From NCBI RefSeq assembly GCF_004362015.1, contig NZ_SNWW01000005.1:310001-374000 (forward strand): a stretch of 64,000 bases of DNA. Direction: 5' to 3'. The notes under the pieces are model-generated. The model was not told where the DNA came from, did no database searches, and saw nothing but the letters and a program-made list of their open reading frames with translations. The position numbers and the translations under genes were made by a program. The DNA is from Flavobacterium chryseum. GTDB lineage: Bacteria; Bacteroidota; Bacteroidia; Flavobacteriales; Flavobacteriaceae. Positions 38,758 to 49,011 of this stretch are shown one piece after another (position 1 is the stretch's first letter; every line of letters starts with the position of its first letter).

Positions 38758-39474
38758 TTAAATCAAATCTCCTAAGCTATTGACTGCCAAACATCTTTCT
38801 ACAGTAAATCCTTCAGCAAAATCTACACCAACTAATCTTCCTAAGTCCTGAGCGCGGTAATTTAAGCTTTCAAAGAAGTTTTTACTTGTAATAGGCGTTG
38901 CAGGTTCTTTTGAATCCGGATCATAAAATTGTGTTTTATAAGCCGAAACTGCTGCCACTTTTTGCTTTTCGAAACCTGTAATATCTACTACGAAATCAGG
39001 TTTCAAATTTTTCCATTGTATGTAATGGTATACTATTTTAGGCCTCCACGCTTCTTGTTTTTCTCCATCAAGAGAAGTTTCAATTTTCATCAATCCGGAT
39101 AAAAAACAAGCGTCAGAAACTAATTTGCTTCCTTTTCCGTGGTCGATATGGCGATCATCAATTGCATTGCATAATACAATCTCCGGTTTATATTTTCGAA
39201 TCATTTTAATAACCTCAAGCTGTTGCTTTTCATCATTCGCAAAAAAACCATCGCGTAAGCCTAAATTTTCACGAACCTCAACTCCTAATATTTTTGCAGC
39301 GGCTTTTGCTTCTTCATCTCTGGTTTCTGCCGTTCCGCGCGTTCCTAATTCACCTCGGGTTAAATCTACAATTCCAACTTTCTTCCCAAGGGAAATTTCT
39401 TTTAAAATGGTTCCTGCACAACCCAATTCTACATCATCCGGATGTGCGCCAAATGCTACTATATCTAATTTCAT
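38758..39474 (-). CDS. bshB1: Bacillithiol biosynthesis deacetylase BshB1
   Basis: A 238-residue zinc-dependent LmbE/PIG-L deacetylase that removes acetyl from GlcNAc-malate in bacillithiol synthesis. The family motif is AFGAHPDDVELGCAGT near the N-terminus. The second metal site block is NAIDDRHIDHGKGSKLV, and LTRGELGTRGTAETRDEEA is characteristic of BshB1. The ATG at 39474 gives the standard start. Other bsh genes are not in the window, but the gene implies that this organism makes bacillithiol. Confidence 0.92.
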   Translation of the reverse strand: MKLDIVAFGAHPDDVELGCAGTILKEISLGKKVGIVDLTRGELGTRGTAETRDEEAKAAAKILGVEVRENLGLRDGFFANDEKQQLEVIKMIRKYKPEIVLCNAIDDRHIDHGKGSKLVSDACFLSGLMKIETSLDGEKQEAWRPKIVYHYIQWKNLKPDFVVDITGFEKQKVAAVSAYKTQFYDPDSKEPATPITSKNFFESLNYRAQDLGRLVGVDFAEGFTVERCLAVNSLGDLI

Positions 39475-39550
39475 TTTTGTTTTCTTTTTTTGTTTCAAGT
39501 TTTAAGTTCCAACAACCTGAAACTTTAAACCTGAAACTTTAAACTTTTTT

Positions 39551-40633
39551 CTAACAACTACTATTCTTTTTTATATTCAAAACTCTCTTCATTGTCATCG
39601 ATTTATTGACGCTTTCCTCCCACTCATTTTCAGGAACACTTTCTTTGGTAATGCCGCATCCCATATATAAAATGGCCGACATTTCCTTGATTTGCATGCT
39701 GCGTAAATTTACAAACAAATCAGAGCTTGCCGTTTTATTAGCATAACTGCTGTTTAATTCGCCCAGAAAACCAGTGTAAAAAGTTCGGTCGTAATTTTCA
39801 TTTTCGATTATAAATGCTTTTGCTTTTTTCTTTGGCAAACCACAAACGGCAGGTGTTGGATGCAAAGTATCAATAACTTCCTGTAGTGTTGAGCTTTCGT
39901 TTAAAACGCCTGAAATATCGGTTTTAATATGCCAGATTGATCCCGCTTTCATACTATACGGTTCTGTAACCACAACAGATGAAGCTACTTCTTTTAATCT
40001 TTTTACAATAAAATCGGTAACATATTGCTGTTCGTCTTTTTCTTTTTGCTGCCAGGAAATTTCTTCTTCTAATTCCGCTTTTTGAGTTCCCGCCAAAGCA
40101 GTAGTTTCAAAAACATTTCCATTAGCTTTTAAAAGCTGTTCGGGCGTTGCTCCAATCCAAAGTCCTATTTCAGGATGAAAAAAACAATACGTAAAAGTGG
40201 AAGGATATAATTTAATCAAACGCTGAAAAGTGATTACAAAATCAAAATCAGTTAAATCAATTTTTTCACATCTTGATAAAACTACTTTTTTAAATTCATC
40301 GTTTTTAATCGCCTGAATTCCCTTTTCAACTAAATCTTCATATTGATTTTTAGCTTCAGCATCAAAAGTAAGATCATCAATTTCATTAAAATTAAAGTTC
40401 ACTTCCCGTTGTTCGGCACTTATAATTTTTGATTGTTTTTCCGGAATTAAAATCAGTTGTTTTTCATCAAAAGAAGCAAATACAAAACCTTTCTCGCTGT
40501 AATCAGAAACAGTATACAAAGTATCATCCTGCTGCAAAAGCGCGTAAATACTTGATGAATTAGGTTTAGAATAAATTACAAAAGGTAATTTTTGCTCTTG
40601 ATGTTTTCTTATGGTAGAAAAAAAGTCGTTCAT
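39551..40633 (-). CDS. menF: Isochorismate synthase (menaquinone pathway)
   Basis: A 360-residue chorismate-binding enzyme. The conserved C-terminal core is present: FKKVVLSRCEKIDL, IGATPEQLLKANGNVFETTA, LAGTQKAELEEE, VCGLPKKKAKAFI and FYTGFLGELNSSY. It converts chorismate to isochorismate, the first step of menaquinone synthesis; an EntC-type siderophore role is possible but no siderophore genes are present. It starts 5 bases downstream of the thioesterase gene. Confidence 0.88.
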   Translation of the reverse strand: MNDFFSTIRKHQEQKLPFVIYSKPNSSSIYALLQQDDTLYTVSDYSEKGFVFASFDEKQLILIPEKQSKIISAEQREVNFNFNEIDDLTFDAEAKNQYEDLVEKGIQAIKNDEFKKVVLSRCEKIDLTDFDFVITFQRLIKLYPSTFTYCFFHPEIGLWIGATPEQLLKANGNVFETTALAGTQKAELEEEISWQQKEKDEQQYVTDFIVKRLKEVASSVVVTEPYSMKAGSIWHIKTDISGVLNESSTLQEVIDTLHPTPAVCGLPKKKAKAFIIENENYDRTFYTGFLGELNSSYANKTASSDLFVNLRSMQIKEMSAILYMGCGITKESVPENEWEESVNKSMTMKRVLNIKKNSSC

Positions 40634-40638
40634 AGGTT

Positions 40639-41070
40639 CTATTCGGTTTTCTTTTTTTCTAAAACCATGTTAGTTAGTTTGCAAAGCGAAATCAGGTTTC
40701 CGGCTTCATCGGTAATTTTAATTTCCCAAAGATGAACGCTTCTTCCTTTATGAATAATGCGCGCCGTGCCAAAAACAATGCCTTCGCGAATACTTTTTAA
40801 ATGATTCGCAGAGATTTCGATTCCGCGTACTTCCTGTTCTTTCGGATTGATAAAAAAATGCGATGCGGCACTTCCAACACTTTCAGCCAAAGCAACCGAA
40901 GCGCCTCCGTGCAATAATCCCATTGGTTGATGAACGCTTGGGTTTACAGGCATTTTGGCAACTAAAAAATCTTCGCCGGCATCTATATATTCAATTTTTA
41001 GCGTCTCCATCAAAGTATTTTTTGAAAAGTCGTTGCAGTACGCTAGAATTTGTTCTTTGGTATAATTCAT
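40639..41070 (-). CDS. Hotdog-fold thioesterase, probably DHNA-CoA hydrolase
   Basis: A 143-residue PaaI/MenI-type thioesterase. The active-site segment is QPMGLLHGGASVALAESVGS, where Glu is the catalytic base, followed by EISANHLKSIREG. Its position directly ahead of menF, 5 bases away on the same strand, suggests that it hydrolyses 1,4-dihydroxy-2-naphthoyl-CoA in menaquinone synthesis. That assignment is from context; the fold itself is clear. Confidence 0.85.
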   Translation of the reverse strand: MNYTKEQILAYCNDFSKNTLMETLKIEYIDAGEDFLVAKMPVNPSVHQPMGLLHGGASVALAESVGSAASHFFINPKEQEVRGIEISANHLKSIREGIVFGTARIIHKGRSVHLWEIKITDEAGNLISLCKLTNMVLEKKKTE

Positions 41071-41322
41071 TAAAATAGGCTTTAAAATCGTAAAATTAAA
41101 GAAAAGATAAGATACAAATTAGAAAATACAATTCTATTATTAAAATTCATTTACGAACATGTAAGTTTTTTGCTATTTTTACAAAAACAATCAATATCGA
41201 TCTTTGACTGAAAACTAGTTTTTATTGCCAAAGATTCACAGATTTTTACCGATTATTTTCTATGCATTGCGCAAAAATCATATTAATCCTTTAAATCTGT
41301 GGCAAAAAAAAAACATATTCAA

Positions 41323-42837
41323 ATGCGTCATTACTTTGCACTTTTTATTTTCGGTTTACTTTTAGCTTTTAGTTCCTGCCGAACTGATTTTGATACCGTT
41401 GCCAGTTCCGGAGATTTAAAGTTTTCAAAAGATACTGTTTATTTGGATACCGTTTTTAAAAATATCGGTTCTAGCACGTACCAACTTAAAGTGTATAACA
41501 AAACTAAAGACGATATTTCGATTCCGACAATTCAGCTAAAAAAAGGATTAAGCTCTAAATACCGAATGACAATTGACGGAATGAACGGAAATAATGGTAA
41601 AATTTTTAATAATGTCACGCTGTTAGCCAAAGACAGTTTATATATTTTCATAGAAACTACGGCAGATATTACAGATGCCGATCCGACTGATTTTTTATAT
41701 ACTGATGAAATTCAATTTGACAGTGGCACTAACCTTCAGGAAGTGGCGCTCGTAACGCTGATTCAGGATGCGGTTTTTTTATATCCGAAACAAAATCCTG
41801 ATGGAACAAAAGAAAAAATACAAATTGATGGAAAACCTGTTGATGGTTTTTATTTGGATGAAAATGATGCTGTAAACGGAAATGAGTTAAATTTCAATAA
41901 ACAGAAGCCTTACGTAATTTACGGATATGCAGGCGTTCCTGAAAACAAAACCATAACTTTTGAAGCCGGTGCGAGAGTTCATTTTCATGCTAATTCAGGG
42001 CTTTTTGTTGCTAATAAAGCTTCTCTTCAAATTAATGGAACTACGTCAACAACAGCAAAATTAGAAAACGAAGTTATTTTTGAAGGCGATCGTCTGGAAC
42101 CTGAATATTCAGATATTCCCGGACAATGGAAATCAGTTATTTTGGCTAACGGAAGTACAAATCATTCGATTAATCATTTAACTTTAAAAAATGGATTTAT
42201 TGGTTTGGATATCAGAAATCAGGATGCGACAACGATTCAGATAAAAAATACGCAGATTTACAATTGTGCCGAATATGGAATCCTGGCTCAAAATGCCCGA
42301 ATTAATGCTGAAAATCTTGTCATTAATTATGCTGGCTTAGCTAGTTTATCTTGTGTTTATGGCGGAAATTACACATTTACACATTCTACTTTTTATAACA
42401 ATTGGCAAAGCAGTTCGCATCTTGCCGTTAATTTAAGTAACAGTTTGGCTGGCGCAACTCCGGAAACCAATCCGCTGACTCAGGCAACTTTTAACAATTG
42501 CATTATTTACGGTTCGAATACCAATGAATTCAATTTGAGCAAAAATGCCAATGCTGCTTTTGTGTTTCAACTGAATAATTGTTTGTTGAAATTCAGCAGT
42601 TCTTCAACAAATCCGGATTATCAATTTAAAACAGATATAGAACATTATAATCAGATAATCTTAAATGAAAATCCGAAGTTTTATAATGTGAATCAGAATA
42701 AATTTAATATTGACAATACTTCTGCCGCTTTCGCGAAAGGAAATCCGGCTTATACAATTCCGTTAGATATTATAGGAACTACCAGAACTTCTCCTCCGGA
42801 TTTGGGCGCTTATCAGAGTGTGGTTTTTCCGAAGTAA
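41323..42837 (+). CDS. Surface lipoprotein with right-handed beta-helix
   Basis: A 504-residue exported lipoprotein with a lipobox ending in AFSSC shortly after MRHYFALFIFG. The first 200 residues look like immunoglobulin-like strands (FSKDTVYLDTVFKNIGSSTY). The rest is a parallel beta-helix, with rungs such as NHLTLKNGFIGLDIRN, IQIKNTQIYNCAEYGILAQN and FNNCIIYGSNTNEFNL, and a closing DLGAYQS typical of this group. The ATG at 41323 is preferred to an upstream GTG inside a repeat (41221-41310). Confidence 0.82.
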   Translation: MRHYFALFIFGLLLAFSSCRTDFDTVASSGDLKFSKDTVYLDTVFKNIGSSTYQLKVYNKTKDDISIPTIQLKKGLSSKYRMTIDGMNGNNGKIFNNVTLLAKDSLYIFIETTADITDADPTDFLYTDEIQFDSGTNLQEVALVTLIQDAVFLYPKQNPDGTKEKIQIDGKPVDGFYLDENDAVNGNELNFNKQKPYVIYGYAGVPENKTITFEAGARVHFHANSGLFVANKASLQINGTTSTTAKLENEVIFEGDRLEPEYSDIPGQWKSVILANGSTNHSINHLTLKNGFIGLDIRNQDATTIQIKNTQIYNCAEYGILAQNARINAENLVINYAGLASLSCVYGGNYTFTHSTFYNNWQSSSHLAVNLSNSLAGATPETNPLTQATFNNCIIYGSNTNEFNLSKNANAAFVFQLNNCLLKFSSSSTNPDYQFKTDIEHYNQIILNENPKFYNVNQNKFNIDNTSAAFAKGNPAYTIPLDIIGTTRTSPPDLGAYQSVVFPK

Positions 42838-42904
42838 AGTTTTTTGCCACTAAGGCACTAAGACACAAAGTTTTTTGACCATATAATAAATTATGTAAAT
42901 TTTG

Positions 42905-42978
42905 CTCGCAAAGACGCAGAGCCGCAAAGTTCTATTTACAAAACTTAAAAAAACTTTGCGGCTCTGCGTCTTTGCGAG
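42905..42978. repeat. Perfect palindrome, CGCAAAGACGCAGAG family
   Basis: 27-bp perfect arms (42905-42931 and 42952-42978) with a 20-bp loop. They are nested inside a weaker pair, TTGCCACTAAGGC near 42845 and GCCTTCGTGGCAA near 43002. This composite fills most of the 341-bp gap before the endonuclease gene. Confidence 0.94.
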
Positions 42979-43178
42979 ATTAAAAAATTTGGAGCCTTCG
43001 CGCCTTCGTGGCAACCTAAACCTAACAGTAGGAAAATATTTCTTAATTTAAACATCGCTTAACTTATCGTATTCATAAAAGTAGTAGATTTGGTACAATT
43101 CAAAATTAAAATTCTAATAATCAATTTATTGGAGTTTATTTGAAACTATTAAAACAACCAAAATTTAAACTATCATTT

Positions 43179-45026
43179 ATGAAAAAAATCTACTCTTATT
43201 TATTATTGATGTTTGTTTCAGTTGGTATCGCCCAGATACCTTCTGGTTATTACAACGCTGCAACCGGAACAGGTTACACTTTAAAAACGCAATTGTACAA
43301 CATTATTAAAGGACATACCGATAATGGGTATGCAGGTTTGTACACCACGTATCAAACTTCTGATGTTGATAATTTTTACGAAAACGACGGAACTGTTTTA
43401 GACATGTATTCTGAAAATCCATCAGGAACAGATCCTTATAATTATAGTACAGGAACTACGCAAAGATGCGGAAATTATTCTGTAGAAGGCGATTGTTATA
43501 ACAGAGAACATATTATTCCGCAATCGGTTTTTAATGAAGCATCTCCAATGGTTGCCGATGCTCATTTTATTACACCAACAGACGGAAAAGTAAACGGAAT
43601 ACGTTCTAATTATCCGCACGGAACGGTAAGTTCAGCAACTTACACTTCTCAAAATGGCGGGAAATTAGGATCAAGTTCTGTATCTGGATATTCAGGAACT
43701 GTTTTTGAACCTATAAATGCTTTTAAAGGTGATATTGCCAGAATGTATTTTTACTTTGCAACTCGCTACGAAAATACTGTTGCAGGTTATTCATACGCTA
43801 TGTTTGACGGTTCAAGCAATAAAGTTTTCACAACTGCTTTCTTAAATACCCTTTTGGCCTGGAATGCTCAGGATCCTGTTAGCGCGAGAGAAATCGCTAG
43901 AAATAATGCGATTTATGCTCGTCAGAAAAACAGAAATCCATATATCGATCATCCGGAATATGTAAATCAAATTTGGGGTGGAACTTCTTCCGGAGATACT
44001 CAGGCGCCAACTACTCCAACGAGTTTGGCTTCAACTACAAAAACGTCAACTTCTATTACCGTTGCGTGGAATGCTTCTACCGATAATGTAGCCGTTACAG
44101 GTTATGATGTTTATGCAAATAGCGTTTTAAAAACAACTGTTTCAGGTTTGACAGCAACGATTACAGGTCTAACAGCTTCTACAAGTTATTCTATTTATGT
44201 AAAAGCAAAAGATGCAGCAGGAAATGCTTCTGCGTCAAGCAGTACCATTTCGGTGACAACCAACAGCAGCGGAACTGGCGGATCAGCAACCGATTTGCTT
44301 TTCTCTGAATATATTGAAGGTTCAGGAAATAATAAAGCCCTTGAAATTGCTAATAATACCGGAAGTTCTGTTAGTTTATCTGCCTATACAATTAAAAAAC
44401 AAACCAATGGCGCCGGATCATGGAGCACAGGTTTAGCTTTGAGCGGAACATTAACAACCGGAAGTAAATTCGTTATTGTAAACAGTTCTATTTCTTCAAG
44501 TTGTTTTTCTACAGGTTCAGCCAATATCTCGACAACGGCAACAGAATTGACTTTTAACGGAAATGATGCTGTAGGTTTGTTCAAAAATGGCGTTCTAATT
44601 GACATCATCGGAACTTTTAGTGGCGGAACAGCCAATTTTGCTATTGATGTTACTTTAAGAAGAAAATCTACTGTTACTTCTCCAACAACTACTTTTAATT
44701 TGAGTTCACAATGGGATTCATACACCACAGATACTTGTAATAATTTGGCAAGCAAAATGGCAAAACCTGTTGAAGAAGAAATTGTTTCAGAATCAGATGA
44801 AATTATCATTTATCCAAACCCTTCTGACGGAAATTTCAATATTGGTTTAGGAAATTCAGATACACCATATTCTATTGAAATTATTTCATTTGCAGGACAA
44901 ACAGTTTTTGAAAAACAAGATACAACAGATGCTGCAATAGCAGTAAGTCATCTTACAAAAGGAATTTATATCGTTATAATCACGCAAGATTCTAAAACTC
45001 TGATTAAAAAGATAATCATCAACTAA
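43179..45026 (+). CDS. Secreted endonuclease I with FN3, lamin-tail and T9SS sorting domains
   Basis: A 615-residue exported nuclease. The signal peptide ends near VGIAQ. The endonuclease I domain (about 20-265) carries the metal/catalytic block CYNREHIIPQSVFNEA and DAHFITPTDGKVNGIRSNYP. A fibronectin type III module (about 280-365, SITVAWNASTDNVAVTGYDV) and a lamin-tail domain (about 375-520, LLFSEYIEGSGNNKALEI) follow. The end (IIIYPNPSDGNFNI to LIKKIIIN) is a type A T9SS sorting signal. It likely degrades extracellular DNA or RNA for nutrients. The ATG at 43179 starts the signal peptide. Confidence 0.93.
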   Translation: MKKIYSYLLLMFVSVGIAQIPSGYYNAATGTGYTLKTQLYNIIKGHTDNGYAGLYTTYQTSDVDNFYENDGTVLDMYSENPSGTDPYNYSTGTTQRCGNYSVEGDCYNREHIIPQSVFNEASPMVADAHFITPTDGKVNGIRSNYPHGTVSSATYTSQNGGKLGSSSVSGYSGTVFEPINAFKGDIARMYFYFATRYENTVAGYSYAMFDGSSNKVFTTAFLNTLLAWNAQDPVSAREIARNNAIYARQKNRNPYIDHPEYVNQIWGGTSSGDTQAPTTPTSLASTTKTSTSITVAWNASTDNVAVTGYDVYANSVLKTTVSGLTATITGLTASTSYSIYVKAKDAAGNASASSSTISVTTNSSGTGGSATDLLFSEYIEGSGNNKALEIANNTGSSVSLSAYTIKKQTNGAGSWSTGLALSGTLTTGSKFVIVNSSISSSCFSTGSANISTTATELTFNGNDAVGLFKNGVLIDIIGTFSGGTANFAIDVTLRRKSTVTSPTTTFNLSSQWDSYTTDTCNNLASKMAKPVEEEIVSESDEIIIYPNPSDGNFNIGLGNSDTPYSIEIISFAGQTVFEKQDTTDAAIAVSHLTKGIYIVIITQDSKTLIKKIIIN

Positions 45027-45050
45027 TTAATACGAGTGCTTACTAAATTA

Positions 45051-45078
45051 AAAAGCGGCAATATTGCCGCTTTTTTTT
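45051..45078 (+). terminator. Terminator after the endonuclease gene
   Basis: AAAAGCGGCAA / TTGCCGCTTTT hairpin followed by T, 25 bases after the stop codon. Confidence 0.93.
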
Positions 45079-45101
45079 GTTTTACGTTAAGATTTAATTT
45101 T

Positions 45102-45216
45102 TTTCACGCAGATTTTGCAGATTTAAGCAGATTCAGAAACTGAATAATATATTTACGCAGATTCAAATAAATTATATCAATTAAAATCTGCAGAAATCTG
45201 CAAAATCTGCGTGAAA
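45102..45216. repeat. Palindrome, CACGCAGATTTTGCAGATT family
   Basis: Perfect 23-bp arms (45102-45124 and 45194-45216) enclose a loop that contains further CGCAGATTC-type words. A fragment of the same family is at 18361-18388. Confidence 0.93.
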
Positions 45217-45277
45217 CAAAAAAACTTTGCGCCTTTGTGTCTTTGTGGCAAAAAGTTCAAAAGAGTTTGTTTTCAAA

Positions 45278-45309
45278 TTTGCGCTTGCTATTTATTTACA
45301 CTAAATTTG
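45278..45309 (+). promoter_or_regulatory. Bacteroidota-type promoter of purL
   Basis: TTTG at 45278-45281, a 20-base spacer and TAAATTTG at 45302-45309 match the consensus TTTG-N19/20-TAnnTTTG. The start codon follows at 45340. No purine-responsive riboswitch is evident in the short leader. Confidence 0.8.
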
Positions 45310-45339
45310 CACCTTCAATACAACAAACTACACTACACA

Positions 45340-48300
45340 ATGATCCATTTCTTTGAAAACCAAAGCAAAACTGTTTTTGCCGTACAAACGCAAAACGAAA
45401 TTTCGGCTCAAGACATTTCAAAACTAAACTGGCTTTTTGCCAACTCTAATAAGATCGAAAAATCCGCCTTGACGGATTTTTTTGTTGGTCCACGTGCCAC
45501 AATGATTACACCCTGGAGCACCAATGCTGTAGAAATCACTCAGAATATGGGTATTCCGGGCATTATCAGAATTGAAGAATTTCATCCTGCAACGGAAGAT
45601 TTCACTGATTTTGATCCGATGCTTTCACAAAAATTCAATCAATTAGATCAGGAAATTTTCACAATTAATGTTCAGCCGGAACCAATTTTGGAAATTGATG
45701 ATATTGCAACATACAATAAAGTAGAAGGTTTGGCTTTAAGCCAGGAAGAAGTAGATTATTTAGACAATCTTGCTGTTAAACTAGGAAGAAAGTTAACTGA
45801 TTCTGAAATTTTTGCTTTCTCACAAGCCAATTCAGAACACTGTCGTCACAAAATTTTCAACGGAACTTTTGTTATTGACGGTGAAGAAAAAGAAACTTCT
45901 CTTTTCAAATTAATCAAAAAAACATCACAGGAAAATCCTAACGATATCGTATCTGCTTACAAAGACAACGTTGCTTTTGTAAAAGGACCAAAAGTGCAGC
46001 AATTTGCACCAAAATCTGCCGACAAACCAGATTATTACGAGATAAAAGAATTTGATTCGGTTTTATCTTTAAAAGCAGAAACACACAATTTCCCAACAAC
46101 TGTAGAGCCTTTCAATGGAGCTGCAACAGGTTCTGGTGGAGAAATTCGTGACCGTTTAGCCGGAGGTCAGGGTTCATTGCCATTGGCTGGAACTGCGGTT
46201 TACATGACTTCCTATTCTCGTTTGAATGATGACAGAAAATGGGAAAATGCAGTTGAAGAAAGAAAATGGTTGTACCAAACGCCGATGGATATTTTAATCA
46301 AAGCATCCAACGGAGCTTCTGATTTTGGAAATAAATTCGGACAGCCGTTAATTACAGGTTCAGTTTTAACCTTCGAACATTCAGAAAACAACCGTAAAAT
46401 TGGTTACGACAAAGTAATCATGCAGGCGGGCGGAATTGGTTACGGAAAATTAGACCAGGCAATAAAAAAGAAACCGCAAGAAGGCGATAAAATCGTAATT
46501 CTTGGTGGAGAAAATTATAGAATCGGAATGGGTGGAGCTGCGGTTTCCTCTGCAGATACAGGAGCTTTTGGTTCAGGAATTGAGTTAAATGCAATTCAGC
46601 GTTCAAATCCTGAAATGCAAAAACGTGCTGCCAACGCGATTCGTGGTTTGGTAGAAAGCGACAATAATCCAATTGTTTCGATTCACGATCACGGCGCTGG
46701 AGGACACTTAAACTGTCTTTCTGAATTGGTTGAGGAAACTGGAGGTTTGATCGATTTAGATAAATTACCGGTTGGAGATCCTACACTTTCTGCAAAAGAG
46801 ATTATCGGAAACGAATCTCAGGAAAGAATGGGATTGGTTATCGGTCAAAAAGATATTGATATTTTACAACGAATTGCTGACAGAGAGCGTTCGCCAATGT
46901 ATCAGGTTGGAGATGTTACGGGCGATCACCGTTTTACATTTCAATCACAATCAAATGGTTCAAAACCGATGGATTATGCTTTAGAAGATTTCTTCGGAAG
47001 TTCTCCAAAAACAGTTATGAACGACAAAACTATCGACAGAAAATATGCTGACGTTACTTATTCGGCAAATGATTTCGAAAGTTATTTACAAGACGTTTTA
47101 CGTTTAGAAGCCGTTGGTTCTAAAGACTGGCTGACTAATAAAGTAGACCGTTGCGTTGGAGGAAAAGTAGCAAAACAACAAAATGCAGGTCCACTACAAT
47201 TGCCTTTAAATAATGTTGGAGTTATGGCTCTTGATTATTTAGGTAAGGAAGGAATTGCAACTTCTATAGGGCACGCTCCTATTGCAGCATTGATTGATCC
47301 GGTTGCGGGAAGCAGAAATGCTATTGCAGAATCGTTATCAAACATTGTTTGGGCGCCAATAAAAGACGGCTTAAAAGGTATTTCATTATCTGCAAACTGG
47401 ATGTGGGCTTGTAAAAACGAAGGTGAAGACGCTCGTTTGTACGCTGCTGTTGAAGGTTGTTCAGAATTTGCAATTGAATTGGGAATCAATATTCCGACAG
47501 GAAAAGATTCACTTTCGATGAAACAAAAATATCCAAACGACGAAGTAATCGCACCGGGAACGGTTATTATTTCGGCTGGAGGAAATTGTACCGATATTAG
47601 AAAAGTAGTTGAACCGGTTTTACAGAAAAACGGAGATTCTATTTATTATATCAATTTGTCTCAGGATGATTTTAAATTAGGAGGTTCGTCTTTTGCACAA
47701 ATCAGAAACACAATCGGAAACGAAACGTCTACTATTAAAGATGCTTCTTTTTTCAAAAATGCTTTTAATACAATCCAGGAATTAATCGGCGAAAGCCAAA
47801 TTTTAGCCGGACACGATATCGGAAGCGGTGGTTTAATTACTACTTTATTAGAATTGTGTTTTGCTGATGTAAATCTTGGAGCTAAAATTGATTTCAGTGC
47901 TTTCGCGGAAAAAGACCTTTTGAAAATCCTTTTCGCTGAAAACATCGGAATTGTTTTTCAAGCAAAAGAAGATGCAGCTGTTGAAGCTAAATTAAAAGCT
48001 AATAATATCGAATTCTTCAAAATTGGTTCAGTTCAGGAAACTGCAACTTTAGAATTCGGAACTTATAAATTGGATATTCCAACTTACAGAGACATTTGGT
48101 TTGAAACTTCTTATTTATTAGATCAAAAACAATCTAAAAACGGAAGAGCAAAAGCACGTTTTGAAAACTATAAAAATCAGGTTTTACAATATACTTTCCC
48201 AGCACATTTCACAGGAAAAAAACCAGAAATCGACAATTCTAAACCAAGACCAAAAGCGGCTATTATTCGTGAAAAAGGAAGTAATTCTGAGCGTGAAATG

Positions 48301-48993
48301 GCAAATGCAATGTACTTAGCAGGTTTTGATGTAAAAGACGTTCACATGACCGATTTAATTTCTGGTCGTGAAACGCTTGAAGATATTCAGTTTATTGGTT
48401 CTGTTGGAGGATTCTCTAATTCAGATGTTTTAGGTTCTGCTAAAGGCTGGGCCGGAGCATTTTTATACAACGAAAAAGCAAAAACAGCTTTAGATAATTT
48501 CTTTAAAAGAGAAGATACTTTATCTGTTGGAATCTGTAACGGATGTCAATTGTTTATGGAATTGGAAGTGATTAATCCGGAGCATGAAGTTCACGGAAAA
48601 ATGTTGCATAACGAAAGTCAGAAACACGAAAGTATCTTCACATCTGTAAAAGTTCAGGAGAACAATTCGGTTATGTTATCGACATTGGCCGGAAGTACTT
48701 TGGGAGTTTGGGTTTCTCACGGAGAAGGAAAATTCAATTTGCCTCTTGCCGAAGAAAACTACAACATTGTATCTAAATATGCTTACGAAGGTTATCCTGC
48801 AAACCCGAACGGTTCTGATTATAACACTGCTATGATGTGTGACAAAACCGGAAGACATTTGGTTATGATGCCTCATATTGAGCGTTCGACTTTTCAATGG
48901 AACTGGGCGCATTATCCAAAAGACAGAAACGACGAGGTTTCACCTTGGCATGAAGCTTTTGTAAACGCCAGAAAATGGATTGAGAAAAACTAA
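45340..48993 (+). CDS. purL: Phosphoribosylformylglycinamidine synthase, large single-chain type
   Basis: A 1217-residue enzyme catalysing the ATP- and glutamine-dependent conversion of FGAR to FGAM in purine synthesis. It has the N-terminal PurS-like part, a linker with QANSEHCRHKIFNG, two AIRS-like halves (VSIHDHGAGGHLNCLSELVE; AGHDIGSGGLITTLLEL) and a C-terminal class I glutamine amidotransferase with nucleophile Cys1066 in GICNGCQLF and the His-Glu pair in MPHIERS. The ATG at 45340 fits the family; the frame stays open upstream through a repeat. Confidence 0.96.
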   Translation: MIHFFENQSKTVFAVQTQNEISAQDISKLNWLFANSNKIEKSALTDFFVGPRATMITPWSTNAVEITQNMGIPGIIRIEEFHPATEDFTDFDPMLSQKFNQLDQEIFTINVQPEPILEIDDIATYNKVEGLALSQEEVDYLDNLAVKLGRKLTDSEIFAFSQANSEHCRHKIFNGTFVIDGEEKETSLFKLIKKTSQENPNDIVSAYKDNVAFVKGPKVQQFAPKSADKPDYYEIKEFDSVLSLKAETHNFPTTVEPFNGAATGSGGEIRDRLAGGQGSLPLAGTAVYMTSYSRLNDDRKWENAVEERKWLYQTPMDILIKASNGASDFGNKFGQPLITGSVLTFEHSENNRKIGYDKVIMQAGGIGYGKLDQAIKKKPQEGDKIVILGGENYRIGMGGAAVSSADTGAFGSGIELNAIQRSNPEMQKRAANAIRGLVESDNNPIVSIHDHGAGGHLNCLSELVEETGGLIDLDKLPVGDPTLSAKEIIGNESQERMGLVIGQKDIDILQRIADRERSPMYQVGDVTGDHRFTFQSQSNGSKPMDYALEDFFGSSPKTVMNDKTIDRKYADVTYSANDFESYLQDVLRLEAVGSKDWLTNKVDRCVGGKVAKQQNAGPLQLPLNNVGVMALDYLGKEGIATSIGHAPIAALIDPVAGSRNAIAESLSNIVWAPIKDGLKGISLSANWMWACKNEGEDARLYAAVEGCSEFAIELGINIPTGKDSLSMKQKYPNDEVIAPGTVIISAGGNCTDIRKVVEPVLQKNGDSIYYINLSQDDFKLGGSSFAQIRNTIGNETSTIKDASFFKNAFNTIQELIGESQILAGHDIGSGGLITTLLELCFADVNLGAKIDFSAFAEKDLLKILFAENIGIVFQAKEDAAVEAKLKANNIEFFKIGSVQETATLEFGTYKLDIPTYRDIWFETSYLLDQKQSKNGRAKARFENYKNQVLQYTFPAHFTGKKPEIDNSKPRPKAAIIREKGSNSEREMANAMYLAGFDVKDVHMTDLISGRETLEDIQFIGSVGGFSNSDVLGSAKGWAGAFLYNEKAKTALDNFFKREDTLSVGICNGCQLFMELEVINPEHEVHGKMLHNESQKHESIFTSVKVQENNSVMLSTLAGSTLGVWVSHGEGKFNLPLAEENYNIVSKYAYEGYPANPNGSDYNTAMMCDKTGRHLVMMPHIERSTFQWNWAHYPKDRNDEVSPWHEAFVNARKWIEKN

Positions 48994-49011
48994 GAAATAT
49001 ATTTTTATTAG

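Noticed and set aside
39125..39505. 126-codon frame opposite bshB1
   Set aside because: Antisense shadow of a well-supported gene, with no protein features of its own.
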